DNA of 64,000 nt from Verrucomicrobiota bacterium. Its GTDB lineage: Bacteria; Verrucomicrobiota; Verrucomicrobiia; Limisphaerales; JADJPG01. Under the pieces are notes generated by a model, which did not search any database, was not told the origin of the DNA, and worked only from the letters and a program-made list of their open reading frames with translations. This document shows, one piece after another, positions 1 to 10,415 of this stretch. The translations under genes and the position numbers were made by a program. The stretch is from assembly GCA_016713365.1 (NCBI GenBank), contig JADJPG010000043.1, forward strand, positions 10,417-74,416, read 5' to 3'. The stretch's first letter is position 1, and each line of letters begins with the position of its first letter.

Positions 1-3000
1 GTGGACCGAAGGGCAACACCAACCAGTTCATCCCCAACGCGCTCGATCAGGTGATGAAGAAGTCATCCATCATCCACTGCGCCGGCTGCTCGGCCATCAC
101 CGAGGAATTCAGCTACGACGCCAACGACAACCTGGTGCGCCTGGAACTCTCCAATCAGGATTACACCGGCGCGCTCGACACGAACAACCCTTCCTGGACC
201 ACGCTCTACACTTACGATCTGCTCAACCGCCGGACGCTGCTCGCGCACGAGTTGACCCACATCGCGCAGCAACGCTTCGCCACGAACCGGCTCGTGTACG
301 ACGCGAACGACAACGTCATCGAGGAACACTCGCCGGAGGCGGTGAGCGGCGCGCAGATCGCGAACTACGTGGCCTGCACCTACGACACCCGCGACCGGCT
401 CTTCACGCGCACCCGCGCGCCGGGCACGGGCGTTTCGTCTACCGACACCTTCGACTATGACGAAAGCGGCAATCGTCCGCGCCGTCTCCGGCTCGGGCGG
501 CGGCTCCGGCGGCTCCGTGTGGATTCAGGCTTTCGACGGGTTCAACCGTTGTGTCTCCGCCACCGACCCGCTGGGCAACGTGACCACCTACGCCTACGAC
601 CAGTATGGCAACCTCGTTTACCAGCGCCTCGACGGTCAGACCAACGACGTGCCCGGCAGTGCGGGCAACCGCCGTCTGAGTGAAGTCCGCTACGAATACG
701 ACGGCCTGCAACGCCTCACGGCGCAGCGCGTCTCCTTCTTCGACATCTTCACCGAAGCCGCGCTGATGGATGGTGAATCCACCACCACCTATGCTTACGC
801 GCCGAACGGCGCCGTCCGCATCACGGACGACAACGGCCCGTCACCCGCTACAGCCGCGACACCAAGGACGCCTCTCGACCGTCACCGACGCGAAGACCAA
901 CCTCACCACCTACCTCTACGACGCCAACGACAACGTGACGCAGGTGAAACAACTGGATCGCTCCGACGCCGCCGGCACCACCCAGGAATTCACCTCCACC
1001 TTCTCGTATGATGAGTTGGATCGCTGTGTGGTGGAATCCGACAACGTCGGCAACCTGAACCAATACGCCTACGACTCGCGCGGCAACCTCGTGCGGCACA
1101 CCGACCCGCGCGGCATCCTCCGCGGCTGGCGTTACGACGGCCTGAACCGCGCCATCGTCATCGAGGCGGACCTGGACGGCGACGGCGAGTTCGATCCGAT
1201 CAGCGACCTCGGCATGTCCCGCATGTTCGACGACAACTCCCGGCTCTCGTGGCCTCCTCGGACGCGAACAGCAACATCACCTTCTCGCCCTACGACGCGC
1301 TGGACCGGCACATCGCCACCACCAACGCCGACGGCACCACGCGCAAACTGATCTGGAGCCCGCGCAGCAACCTCGTCCTGACCGAGGACGCCAACGGCAC
1401 CGTGGTCAGCAACTCCTTCGACCTCCTCGACCGCTGCGTGCGCCGCGACATCACGCCGGCCGAAGGCGTGTCCGATGCCACCACCTTCGAGCTCTTCACG
1501 TACGACGGCGCGTCCCGCCTCGTGCAGGCGAGCAACAATCTCTCGATGATTGATTTCAGCCACGACTCGCTCGGCCAGTGCAAGGCCGGCAAGCAGGACT
1601 GCATCGCCGTGGCGGCCGTCTTCGACGGCGTGGGCAACCGTCTCTCCTTTCCTACCCGACCGGCGGCGTGGTGCAGTGGACCTACGATGCGCTCGATCAG
1701 CCCGCAACGGTGAGCCGCACCGCCGGCGGTCTTACCACCGTGCTCGCCGCGACCGCCTATGAGGGACCGGGCCGCGTGGGGCGCTTTGCCCGCGGCAACG
1801 GCATCAACACCCGCACCACTTGGAACGGCATGAAAAACCCGCCCAACGCCGGCGGCGATCTCGGCTGGCGGCAGGTGTCGCTCGTGAATCATCAGGTGGC
1901 GGGCGGCGGCGACTTCATCGACCGTCGGGCCGCCACGTACGACGCGGCCCAGAACAAAACCCAGCGGCGTCAGACCACGCCCTTCGCCACCGGTGTGCCC
2001 GCCCTCACCACCAACGTGATGGGCTACGACGCCTTGAACCGGATGACCTCCTACGGCCGCAACCGCGCCAGCCAGGCCAGCACCAAGAGCATGGCCCTCG
2101 ACAAGAACGGCAACCTCCTCACCGTGTCCTTCGAATGGCGTGGTCGCGACCTACACCATGGATGCCGGCACGCCCGAGCCGGCGGATTTCCAGATGAACC
2201 TGTATACCATCACGCCCTTCGGCACCCAGAGCCACGATCGCAACGGCAACCGCGTCGCCCTCAACAGCCCCGCCGGGCAGATGCACTACACCTACGACTT
2301 CGCCGACCGGCTCGTGCTGGTCCAGCGCGCGGTCGCCCTCGATCTGATTCCCGTCGTCAGCTTCACCTACGACGCCCTCGGCCGGCGCCTCAGCAAGACC
2401 GTTTATCCGAACGCCCCCGCCCTGCCCGTCACCACGCAGTTCATCCTCGACCCGGACAGTGACGAGGACGTGATCCTCGAAGAGCGTGTGGACGGCGTCG
2501 CCCAAGCCTTCGCGATCTGGCCGCACATGCACCAGCGCGGCAATGGCATCCGCATCTCTCCCTCGGGCGAGACGCTCTACACGCACTCCGACGAACTGGG
2601 CACCGCGGTCGCCCTCACCGATGCCGGCGGCAACGTGGTCGAGCGCTACGACTACGATGAGTTCGGCGCGCCGCGCTTCTTCGATGCGGCCGGCGTTCCG
2701 CTCGTGAACCCGATGGGCCAGCCGACCACCGCCTCGCTCGCGGGCAATCACTACCTCTTCCAGGGCCACTTCTGGGACGGCGAGACCGGTCTCTACCTTT
2801 CCCCGGAAACCTCGAGCAGTGTCGGGCCGGTCCGCTGGATGGCGCCGGAGTCCATCCGAGCCGCACCTACCACGATCCGTTGACCGGCGATGAGCTCACC
2901 CACGTCCACGGCGACCCGCACGTGGATCAGAAGGACGGCAGCCGCTGGGACCGCCACGCCGGGGGCTCGTCCGGCCACAATCCGTGGAGCGCCAAGGTGG

Positions 3001-3577
3001 TGGAAAAGGCGACCAGCGGCCTGAAGGACACACTCAAGACCCAGGTGCGCATGGCCGGCAGTCACGAGGACACCTACGTCTGGTGCGGCTGCGGACGGAA
3101 GACCTGCAAGCGCTGCAACCCGAAGAAGAAGTCCGCCACGTTCGGCGGCGGCGCCGGCGATGTGGCCTCCGCGGCAGAAACCCCAAGGAGTTGCGTAGAT
3201 CGACAAAGGGGGAGGCAAAGGGGGCAAACTCAAGAAGGAGGAAGGCGGCCGCCACACGCCCTTCCACAACAAATACCGCCCCACTCAACGCACCAGCTTC
3301 GCCGTCCTGCTCGGCGGCGGCGGTGGCCACTGCGACTCCGTGCAGAACAACCCCCTCTGCGAGGGCCAGGGCTCAAAACATCAGAACCCCTTCTTCAACG
3401 AGAGCGCGAATAGCGGTGAAGTGCCGCAGCTCGCGGCCGCAACGGGCCCCACCATCACCGTGAAGCTCATCAACCCCATCGCCATGGACAAGGGCCTGCG
3501 CTTCTCCGTGCGCGGCCCCGGCGGCGGCTGTCCGAGCAGCCGCCCCCGTACTGTGCGGCAAGACCACGCACTTCTAG
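1..3577 (+). pseudogene. RHS/YD-repeat protein, 5' end outside window, many frame changes
   Basis: The reading frame is open at base 1, so the N-terminus lies outside the window. The translation is a chain of YD repeats (YDANDN, YTYDLLNRR, YAYDQYGN, YEYDGLQR, YLYDANDN, YDELDRC, YDALNRM, FTYDALGRR), the hallmark of RHS/wall-associated proteins that form a beta-shell around a variable C-terminal domain. A core-like segment with YDYDEFG and ETGLYLS lies near 2650-2800, followed in another frame by RTYHDPLTG at about 2866-2890. After the core come a Cys-rich patch (WCGCGRKTCKRC, about 3080-3120) and a Gly-rich tail ending with a TAG at 3575-3577. I do not recognise the C-terminal domain. Following the protein needs frame changes near 475, 845, 1250, 1650, 2140, 2866, 3190 and 3545. 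Either the gene is decayed or the consensus carries indel errors. Family assignment is firm; gene integrity is not. Confidence 0.85.
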
Positions 3578-3649
3578 AGCCGCGCCCAATTCTCCAGATG
3601 AGCAGATTCCTTTCGACGAAACCTTTGATTCAGTGAAAACTCCACACCC

Positions 3650-6600
3650 ATGAAAAAGCTGTTGCTCCCCGCAGTTTTGGTTCTGTGCGCTCTGGTGTTG
3701 CCGCCCCTGTCCGGGCCCAGTCCGTGTCAATTCTCTGCCCGCCCGATCTGGTGTTGCTCACTTGTAGCAACAGCGCGGTGGCGCACTTCGAGGTGCGCGC
3801 CACGGACAGCGATGGTCCCGTGGTCTGCGTGCCGCCGTCCGGCAGCGAGATTCCGCTCGGCGTCACCAACGTGACCTGCTCCGCCACGGACATCCTCGGC
3901 GGCAGTACCAATTGCTCGTTCGGCATCACGGTCAAGGCGGCACCCCCGCGCTGGCCCTGCCCGCCGACCTTTGAGCTCGGCCTCGGCGTGCCCTTCGAGA
4001 CGGTGAACGGCGCCACCACCGTGGTGCGCCCCGGCCCGACGCCCGCCGGCGTGGCCGTCCAGCTTCACCCCACGAACGCCGAGAGCGGCATCGTGCTCAA
4101 GCCGGGCACCGCCCAGGCCATCAGCTTCGTGGCTGTGCTCGACTTCACCGCGCCCGAGGGCAGCGGCTTCGATCTGGTGCTGCCGCCAAACCCGTTGCAT
4201 CCGGAATGACCCGCCCATCCTGAGCCTGCGGAACAAGGGGCCGAAGGGCTACTGCGTGAAGATGAACAAGCGCTTCGCCGACGAACCCGCCGCGTCCCGC
4301 GCCCTGGTCGTGAACAGCAACGGCACCGTGCTGCCCCCGCTCGACTTCACCAGCGCCGAGATCGACGCCACCGGCGTCTTCGACATCGGCTTCCAACCCG
4401 GCGTGACCAACTGCCACGTCACCATCGAGGTCTCCAGCCTCGACGGCACCATCAGCGTCGAGATTCCCGGCCCCGTCACCGCCGCCAAGGGGCGCAAGGG
4501 CTGGGATGGCTGCATCTAAGGACCGGACCGGCCGGTGAAGAAGCCCACGTCGCGCGTGATGCTCGTGCCCCCGGTTTCCCCCGGAGCCCCGCCCATCACC
4601 GAATTGCGCCTGCGCGCCAGCGGCTGGCCGGAGGTGGTGATCGAGGAGCCGGCCCTCGCCGCCAAGGGCCGCAAGTGGAGCGACGGGCACGTGACCTTGA
4701 TGAAGGCTTACGACGACGGCGCGGCCACGGAGTTTGTCGCGCTGGCGCCCGGCGGGGGTCTGCAGGTGGACCTCGGCCACAGCACGAACTTCAGATGAAC
4801 TTCACGCGCTTTGACGATCCCTCCGCGCCCTCGCCGGACGTGACCTTCCGCGTCAAAGGCGGCCGCTGGCCGATCGCGTTGACGAACCGCCCGCCCCCGC
4901 CCCCCATCGAGGCCCGCCTCTGGTCCGACGTGAGCGGCGTCAACTTTTCCGCCGACTACACCGCGCTGGGCATCTCGAATGTCACCGTGCAGTTCTTCTT
5001 CGGCGGGGCGCCCGTCTCCGAGCGTGTGCATCTGCCCGCCGACCGGAACACCTCCTTCGCCACGATCCTCGGCTGGCCGGAAATCGTGGGCTCGCCCTCG
5101 GTCGGCGTTCTGCGGTTGGCCTCCACGACCCCGTTCCCCGTGATCTGGACGGCGGCGCGTTCGAGCTGGGCGATGAAATCCGCATCATCCCCGAAGTGCC
5201 GCCCGGCGGGGAACTGCCGGAGACCTTCAGCGTGGTGGAATGCGCGGCCAGCGAAGGTCTGCAGGGCGCCTTCAGCGGCCTGCAGGTCTCCCCCGGCCAC
5301 GCCGCGCACCCCGCTGACGCTCGCCTGTTCCGGAAACATTCTCACCAACGCCACCTCCTCCGCCGGCGCGGTGGTCAACTTCAGCTCCGAACTCCAGGTC
5401 GGTGAATGCGTGGCGTTTCCCTTCCCGCGCGTCGTCTGCGCGCCCGAGTCCGGCAGCGTCTTCCCCGTCGGCGCCACCACGGTGAACTGCGCCGTGACCA
5501 ACGGCTGCGGCGAAGTGGCGGCCTGCTCCTTCACCGTCACCGTCGATCAACGCCCCGGCTTCGTCTCGCATCCCACGAGCCTCGTCGTCACCGCCGGCCA
5601 GCCCGCGCAGCTCTCGGCGGAAGTTTACAGCGGCACCCCGCCTTTTATCAGTGGGCCATCTTCTGCCCGCCCACCCGGCCGGACTTCCCCTTCTGCGGCT
5701 GCCTCTCCGGAACAAGCCTGGCAGCCTCTGCCTCGGCTGCCCGCCGCCCTTCGTGGTTTCGCCTCCGCCTCCGCCGCCTGCGGCGCCGGCTACTACCTCG
5801 TGGCCAGCAACGATTTCGGCATGGTCACCAGCGCCGTCGCCAACATTACCGTCATCCCCACCATCCAGTGCCCGCCCGACCTCCTGCTCCTCACATGCAG
5901 CAACAGCGCCGTGGCCGCCTACACCGCCAGCGCCGACGGCCAGCACTCGCTCGTCTGCACGCCGGCCTCCGGCAGCGACTTCCCGCTCGGCATCACCCCC
6001 GTCATCTGCGTCGCCACCAACTACAGCGGCGGCCTCGCGGAATGCACCTTCGCCGTCACCGTCAAGGCCGCCCCGCCCGAATGGGCCTGCCGCCAGGTGG
6101 CATCGGCGTGCCCTTCGAGCCCGTCGGCGGCGCCACCGTCTCCGTCCGCCCCGACACCGGCGATGGCGACCCCGCCATCATCATCACCCCCAGCCCGGCC
6201 ATCCCGAGAGCGGCATTCGCTTCAGCCCCCGGGCCGCGGAGAAATTCACCTTCACCACCGTGCTCGACGCCACCGCCCCCGTCGGCAGCGGCTTTGAAAT
6301 CTTCACCCCGCCCAGCCCGCTCGAGCCGAACGCGCCCCCGCTCGTCAGCATGCGCCACAAGGGACCCAAGGGCTACTGCGTGAAGACGAACAAGAGATTC
6401 GCCAACGACCCCGGCACCCAGCTCCGCTGCTACACCGTGAACACCAACGGCGACCTCCTCGATCCCATCACCTTCACCTCCGCCGAGGTGGACGCCATCG
6501 GCGTCTTCGACCTCGGCTTCCAGCCCGGCGTCACCAACTGCCACGTCACCATCGAGATCGACCTCCGCACCGGCTCCGTTAGCATCGAGTTCGACGGCCC

Positions 6601-7629
6601 CATCGCCCCCATCGTCCCCACCCTGGCTGCATCTACGGACCCGACCGCCCGCGCCCGAAGCCGCCGAAAGCCGCCCGCGTCGTCATGATCCCGCCCACCC
6701 CCGGCGGCGCCCCGCCCATCACCGAACTGTCCATACGTCAGCGGCTGGACCCAGGCCGTCGTCGAGCAACCCACCGTCACCAGCCAGCGCCGCCGCTGGG
6801 GTGATGGCCACGTCACCCTCGCGAAGGCCTACGACGACGAGACCGTGGAGTTCCGTTCCTTCTCCACCAACGGCGGCGTCACCGTCGATCCGGCCACGCC
6901 GAGTCCTTCGACTTCCGCCTCACCAACGCCCAGCCCGGCACCGTGCCGGCCCAGGACCGCCTGCTCACCCGCACCATCGGGCCCATTCGCGGCCTCACCA
7001 ACCGTCCCCGCCTCCGGTCCTCGACGCCATGCTCCTCCAGGGCGCGACCGGCGCCGTCGATTGCTCCGCCGACTTCAGCTACATCGACTCCCCACCGTCC
7101 ACGTCCTCCTCTACAGCAACGGCGTCCTCGTGGCCGAACGCACCGGCGTCACCGGCCAACTCGGCCTCCCCCTCTTCACCCTGCCCGACTGGCCCCTCAC
7201 CCTCGGCAAACTCGGCGGTGCCACCCCCTGCCGTCGCGGCACCATCAAGCTCGGCACCATCCGCCTCCCCGGCGGTGCCGGCTTCGGCTTCGGCGAGCCC
7301 GAGACCCTCGTGGCTGCCGACGAGTTCCGCATCATCGCCGAACTTCCCCCGGCGCCCCGCACCCCGACTTCTACAGCGCCCTCGAATTCATCACCGACGA
7401 CGGCCCCACCTGGCGCGTCTCCGAACTCGCCCGCACCCTCATCTGCACGCCCGAGCCCATCCTCGTCGAGCGCGGCAGCAGCGGCGTGACCCTGACTTGG
7501 AGCGGCGAAGGCTTCCGCCTCTTTGGCGCCGTGGACGTGGGCGGCCCGTGGTTCGACCTCGGGGCGCAATCCCCCGTCGCCCTCGGCACCGGCCACGCCG
7601 CGCGCTACTTCAAGCTCGTCTGCGACTGA
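3650..7629 (+). pseudogene. Secreted HYR-domain (hyalin repeat) protein with internal duplication, frame-broken
   Basis: A signal peptide (MKKLLLPAVLVLCALV, then in the next frame AAPVRAQS) opens about 1,300 codons. HYR-like modules with CPPDL, TCSNSAVA, FPLG/IPLG and ATD/ATN..C.F.VTV signatures lie at about 3727-3945, 5310-5550 and 5860-6070. HYR domains are Ig-like adhesive folds of secreted proteins. Between and after them a second module (KGPKGYCVK, NKRFA, FTSAE, GFQPGVTNCHVTIE, WSDGHVTL/WGDGHVTL) occurs twice, at about 4220-4790 and 6350-6840, so most of the protein is a two-fold duplication. The last segment ends with YFKLVCD and TGA at 7627-7629. At least ten frame changes and one in-frame TAA (4517-4519) interrupt it. 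It lies 72 bases after the RHS gene and is followed by an FGE-like gene on the same strand. Ligand and role are unknown. Confidence 0.75.
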
Positions 7630-7645
7630 ACGCCGGGAGCCAGGC

Positions 7646-7665
7646 GGGAGGCATTCCAGCCTCCC
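7646..7665. repeat. Short intergenic palindrome, GGGAGG...CCTCCC
   Basis: GGGAGG-CATTCCAG-CCTCCC forms a 6-bp stem just after the HYR gene. A close relative (GGGAGG-TTTCCAA-CCTCCC) occurs at 8873-8891 on the other side of the FGE-like gene. Both are non-coding and resemble a dispersed palindromic element rather than a terminator, because no T-run follows. Confidence 0.6.
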
Positions 7666-7723
7666 GTGCCAAGCGGCGGCGCCGCGCTCCGTCGCGCGCC
7701 AGACCGTCAACGGCTGCAGACCC

Positions 7724-8793
7724 ATGAAACTCACCCCCCCTCCTCCTCCTCTCCTGCTGCCTGCTTCCGGCGGCCGAGCAGCCCTCGTGGCTGCCCCAGC
7801 GTTTACTGGCCGCGCAGCACCAGTTCCCCCTGTCCAGCAACCTCCACCACGTCCTCGCCGCCAACGCCGCGGGCCTCACCGAGGCGCAGATGCGCCCCTA
7901 CACCAACACCATTCCCGGCACCAACGTCTCCTTCCGCATGATGCCCGTGCGCGGCGGCGAATTCCTCCTCGGCAGCCCCGCCGGGAAACCGCGCGCCAGC
8001 CGGATGAAGGCCCCCAACGCCGCGTCCGCCTCGAGCCCTTCTGATGGGCGTGCGAAGTCACCTGGGACGAATACGAAACCTTCTCTACCGCGCGCGCCGC
8101 CACTCCCGCTACACCACCGTGGACCGCGACCCCACACCAACACCCTCGCCGACGCCGTGGCCGCCCTCCATGCCCTATCGAATTGAACATGGGCATGGGT
8201 CGCGAGGGCTATCCGCCATCAACATGACCCAGCACGCGGCCAACAAGTACTGCCAGTGGCTCAGCGCCCCTCACCGGCCACTACCACCGCCTGCCCACCG
8301 AGGCCGAGTGGGAATACGCCTGCCGCGCCGGACCACCAACCGCTACTCCTTCGGCGATGACGCGGGACAGCTCTTTGAATACGCGTGTATGAGAAGAACA
8401 GCGACTTCAAGTATCAGAAAGTCGGCCGCAAGAAGCCCAACCCTGGGGACTCCATGACATGCACGGCAACGTCGCCGAATGGACCCTCGACGGCTACGCC
8501 CCCGGCACCTACGCCACCCTCACCGACGGCGTGCTCGGGCCGTTCGTGCGCGGCACCAAGCCCTATCCGCATACCGTGCGTGGTGGTTCCTGGAATGACC
8601 GCCGGAGTTGCTCCCGCACGCCGCGCGGCAGTTCTCCGTGCCCAAGTGGAAGGAGGCCGACCCCAGCCTGCCCAAGAGCGCCTGGCACATGGCCGAGGCG
8701 GACTTCGTCGGCTTTCGCATCGTGCGCCCGCTGCGCGTGCCCTCCGCCGAGGAAATGCACCGCGCCTGGAACAACGGCGTGGAGATCGAATAG
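7724..8793 (+). pseudogene. Formylglycine-generating-enzyme/SUMF1-like protein, frame-broken
   Basis: The FGE-sulfatase (C-type-lectin-like) signatures are all present but spread over several frames: MMPVRGGEFLLGSP (about 7939-7980), EVTWDEYETF (about 8054-8083), [15 protein letters not shown] in the frame near 8290-8335, FGDDAG, MHGNVAEWTLDGY (8459-8497), VRGGSWND (about 8577-8600), and a final FVGFRIVRPLRVP before TAG at 8791-8793. FGE family members either convert a sulfatase cysteine to formylglycine or, more often in bacteria, act as lectin-fold modules of unknown activity; no sulfatase lies in this window. The start is ATG 7724, followed by a Pro/Leu-rich stretch that would be a signal peptide after one frame correction. 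At least five indels are needed to restore the frame. Confidence 0.8.
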
Positions 8794-8849
8794 CGACAGC
8801 GCGCCGGTAACCTCGCCACCTGACCGTCGGAAAGCCGCCGCTTCGTAGC

Positions 8850-8891
8850 GCCGACATTCCTGTCGGCAAGTAGGGAGGTTTCCAACCTCCC
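8850..8891. repeat. Pair of intergenic palindromes
   Basis: Two adjoining palindromes follow the FGE-like gene: GCCGACATTCCTGTCGGC (8850-8867, 6-bp stem) and GGGAGGTTTCCAACCTCCC (8873-8891). The second belongs to the same class as 7646-7665. The region lies between convergent genes, so it could also help end transcription, but no T-run is present. Confidence 0.6.
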
Positions 8892-8908
8892 GTTCCGACT
8901 CCCCGCCC

Positions 8909-9607
8909 TCAAGTCCCCACTGCGATGCGTGACACGTTGCTGAACTCCCCGTTCGTCACCCCGCGGTCCCAGAAGCGCAGCCGGTACTCCCGCATCTCCG
9001 GCTGACCCGGCACCCGCAGCGGACGCTCGTCCAGATACGGACTGTCCGTGCAAATCGTCACCGGCTCCCACGGCTCCTCCGCACCCCGGCGGCTCTCCAC
9101 CGCCACCGCGTAGTGCCCGAACTTCGTGAAATAAATGTTCACCCCCGGCCGCTCCGCACCATCCATGCGCCCCAGCGACACCTCCGGCGCAGCATGCTCC
9201 GGCACATAATCACTGCCGATGATGCGCAGCCGCACCCCCAGCACCGTCGTGTAGCCCGGCGCCTGCTTCACCTCCTGCACAAACTTCGTGATGCGCCGCA
9301 TCGCCCCAAACCGCACCGCCACCACCCCCGGCGGCGGCTCCGGCAGCATGGCCACCGGCAGCGGATTATCCACCGTGTCGTCGCGCCCCTCGTGCAACTC
9401 CGCCAGATAAGCCGTGGACGCCTTGGAAAAACTGCGCTGCGCCGCGCGCCACGCACCCTGCACAAACACCAGCCACAGCGCATCGGCCTTCACCCCCGCC
9501 GCATCCAGATTTAATTCCGCCGCCACGTCGTCCACTTGATTGGCAAAGTTGTTCAACCACACCACCTGCTCATTCAGCCGCTTCGGCATGTATCTTTGGC
9601 GTCGCAT
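8909..9607 (-). CDS. Hypothetical protein with C-terminal FN3-like segment
   Basis: An uninterrupted 232-residue protein with no signal peptide or membrane segment. The first 100 residues look helical (LNNFANQVDDVAAEL, then a run with repeated Ala). The second half is beta-rich and ends with EYRLRFWDRGVTNGEFSNV, which resembles the closing strands of a fibronectin type III-like sandwich. I recognise no enzyme motif. Similar two-part proteins (helical N-terminus, Ig/FN3-like C-terminus) are common uncharacterised proteins in environmental bacteria, but this is a family impression and not a search result. The gene stands alone, convergent with the FGE-like gene and followed upstream by a repeat-rich gap. 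Confidence 0.7.
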   Translation of the reverse strand: MRRQRYMPKRLNEQVVWLNNFANQVDDVAAELNLDAAGVKADALWLVFVQGAWRAAQRSFSKASTAYLAELHEGRDDTVDNPLPVAMLPEPPPGVVAVRFGAMRRITKFVQEVKQAPGYTTVLGVRLRIIGSDYVPEHAAPEVSLGRMDGAERPGVNIYFTKFGHYAVAVESRRGAEEPWEPVTICTDSPYLDERPLRVPGQPEMREYRLRFWDRGVTNGEFSNVSRIAVGT

Positions 9608-10415
9608 AATCTTTTAAAATGGTTCAATTCACTGCATCCGCGTCTCACCCGAACCCATCGGCCAAAGCACAACGGGACTTGAGCCCCCCAGCCCGGGCCA
9701 AAAACAATTCTGCGCGTGCCGGAAATTTTCCGGCCCGCGCCAACTTTTTCCGGCCCCGCGCCTTGTCCTTTCCTCCCCATGCACTTTTTCCCCATCCCCG
9801 CGCCTTAAATCGCCCGGCCCGCGCCTCCTTTCTGCCGGCTGCGGCATGCTTTTCCCCGGCCCGCGCCGGAGCCTTCCAGTCCTGTGCCTGGGCAAAACCT
9901 CCGCATGCCGAAACTTTTAGAGCCGGTTCTCCCGTGAACGTGGTGGGGACAAGAGATGGAACCTGGCCCTCCCCCGAACCGACGGGCGGATCTCCCGCAT
10001 CCATCGCTCCTGACAAGGGGTTTGCCTCCGGGGATGGTCCGCGTCCACTCGTGGGCCGCTGCCAAGGACTGCAGCCCACGGCGCGCAAACCGTTCACTCG
10101 GCTTGTGGTGGTGCGCCTCCTCCAGCCCGGCAACGTCCGGTTCACGCCGCGCACGATGGCCCGCCCCGAGAGAGAGGGGGGCCGTCGGTCGCGCGTCGGG
10201 GGGAGCTTCTCTCACGGGGTGCCCCCATCCACGCGACCCAATCGAGATCACGGCGGCGGCCCGCACGGGCCGCCTGGGCTTCGGAATGGTCGTTCTCCTG
10301 CCGGTGATCCACGCCCGGTGCCGCCACGACGCAGCCCGGTTCCATACCGCACGGCTCTTCGCTGCGCCGGTCCACCACCCTCGCCTTCCCGCCTGCTCAG
10401 GCGCAGGACTGCCGC
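9608..10415. other. Intergenic gap, GC-rich and repeat-bearing, no supported gene
   Basis: This stretch of about 800 bases separates the hypothetical gene from acnA. It contains the irregular GC-rich repeats described separately (9693-9868), then a GC-rich segment without recognisable protein family. A plus-strand open frame across it encodes only low-complexity Ala/Arg/Pro text and overlaps the acnA end, so I treat it as non-coding. Around 10060-10080 a half-palindrome (GCAGCCCACGGCG) resembles the type-B palindromes near 47 kb. Confidence 0.5.
9693..9868. repeat. Irregular GC-rich repeats (CGGCCCGCGCC plus pyrimidine spacer)
   Basis: Five degenerate copies of C(G)GCCC(C)GCGCC begin near 9731, 9751, 9797, 9814 and 9857. 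They are separated by irregular C/T-rich spacers of about 8 to 34 bases (for example AACTTTTTC). On the minus strand the unit reads GGCGCGGGCCGG followed by an A-rich run. The spacing is too irregular for a CRISPR or simple tandem repeat. No function can be assigned. Confidence 0.5.

Noticed and set aside
7724..8793. Functional sulfatase-maturing FGE
   Set aside because: The frame is broken and no sulfatase gene is present in the window; only the fold family can be supported.
9693..9868. Possible CRISPR array
   Set aside because: Repeat copies are degenerate, spacer lengths vary widely and no cas gene is present.
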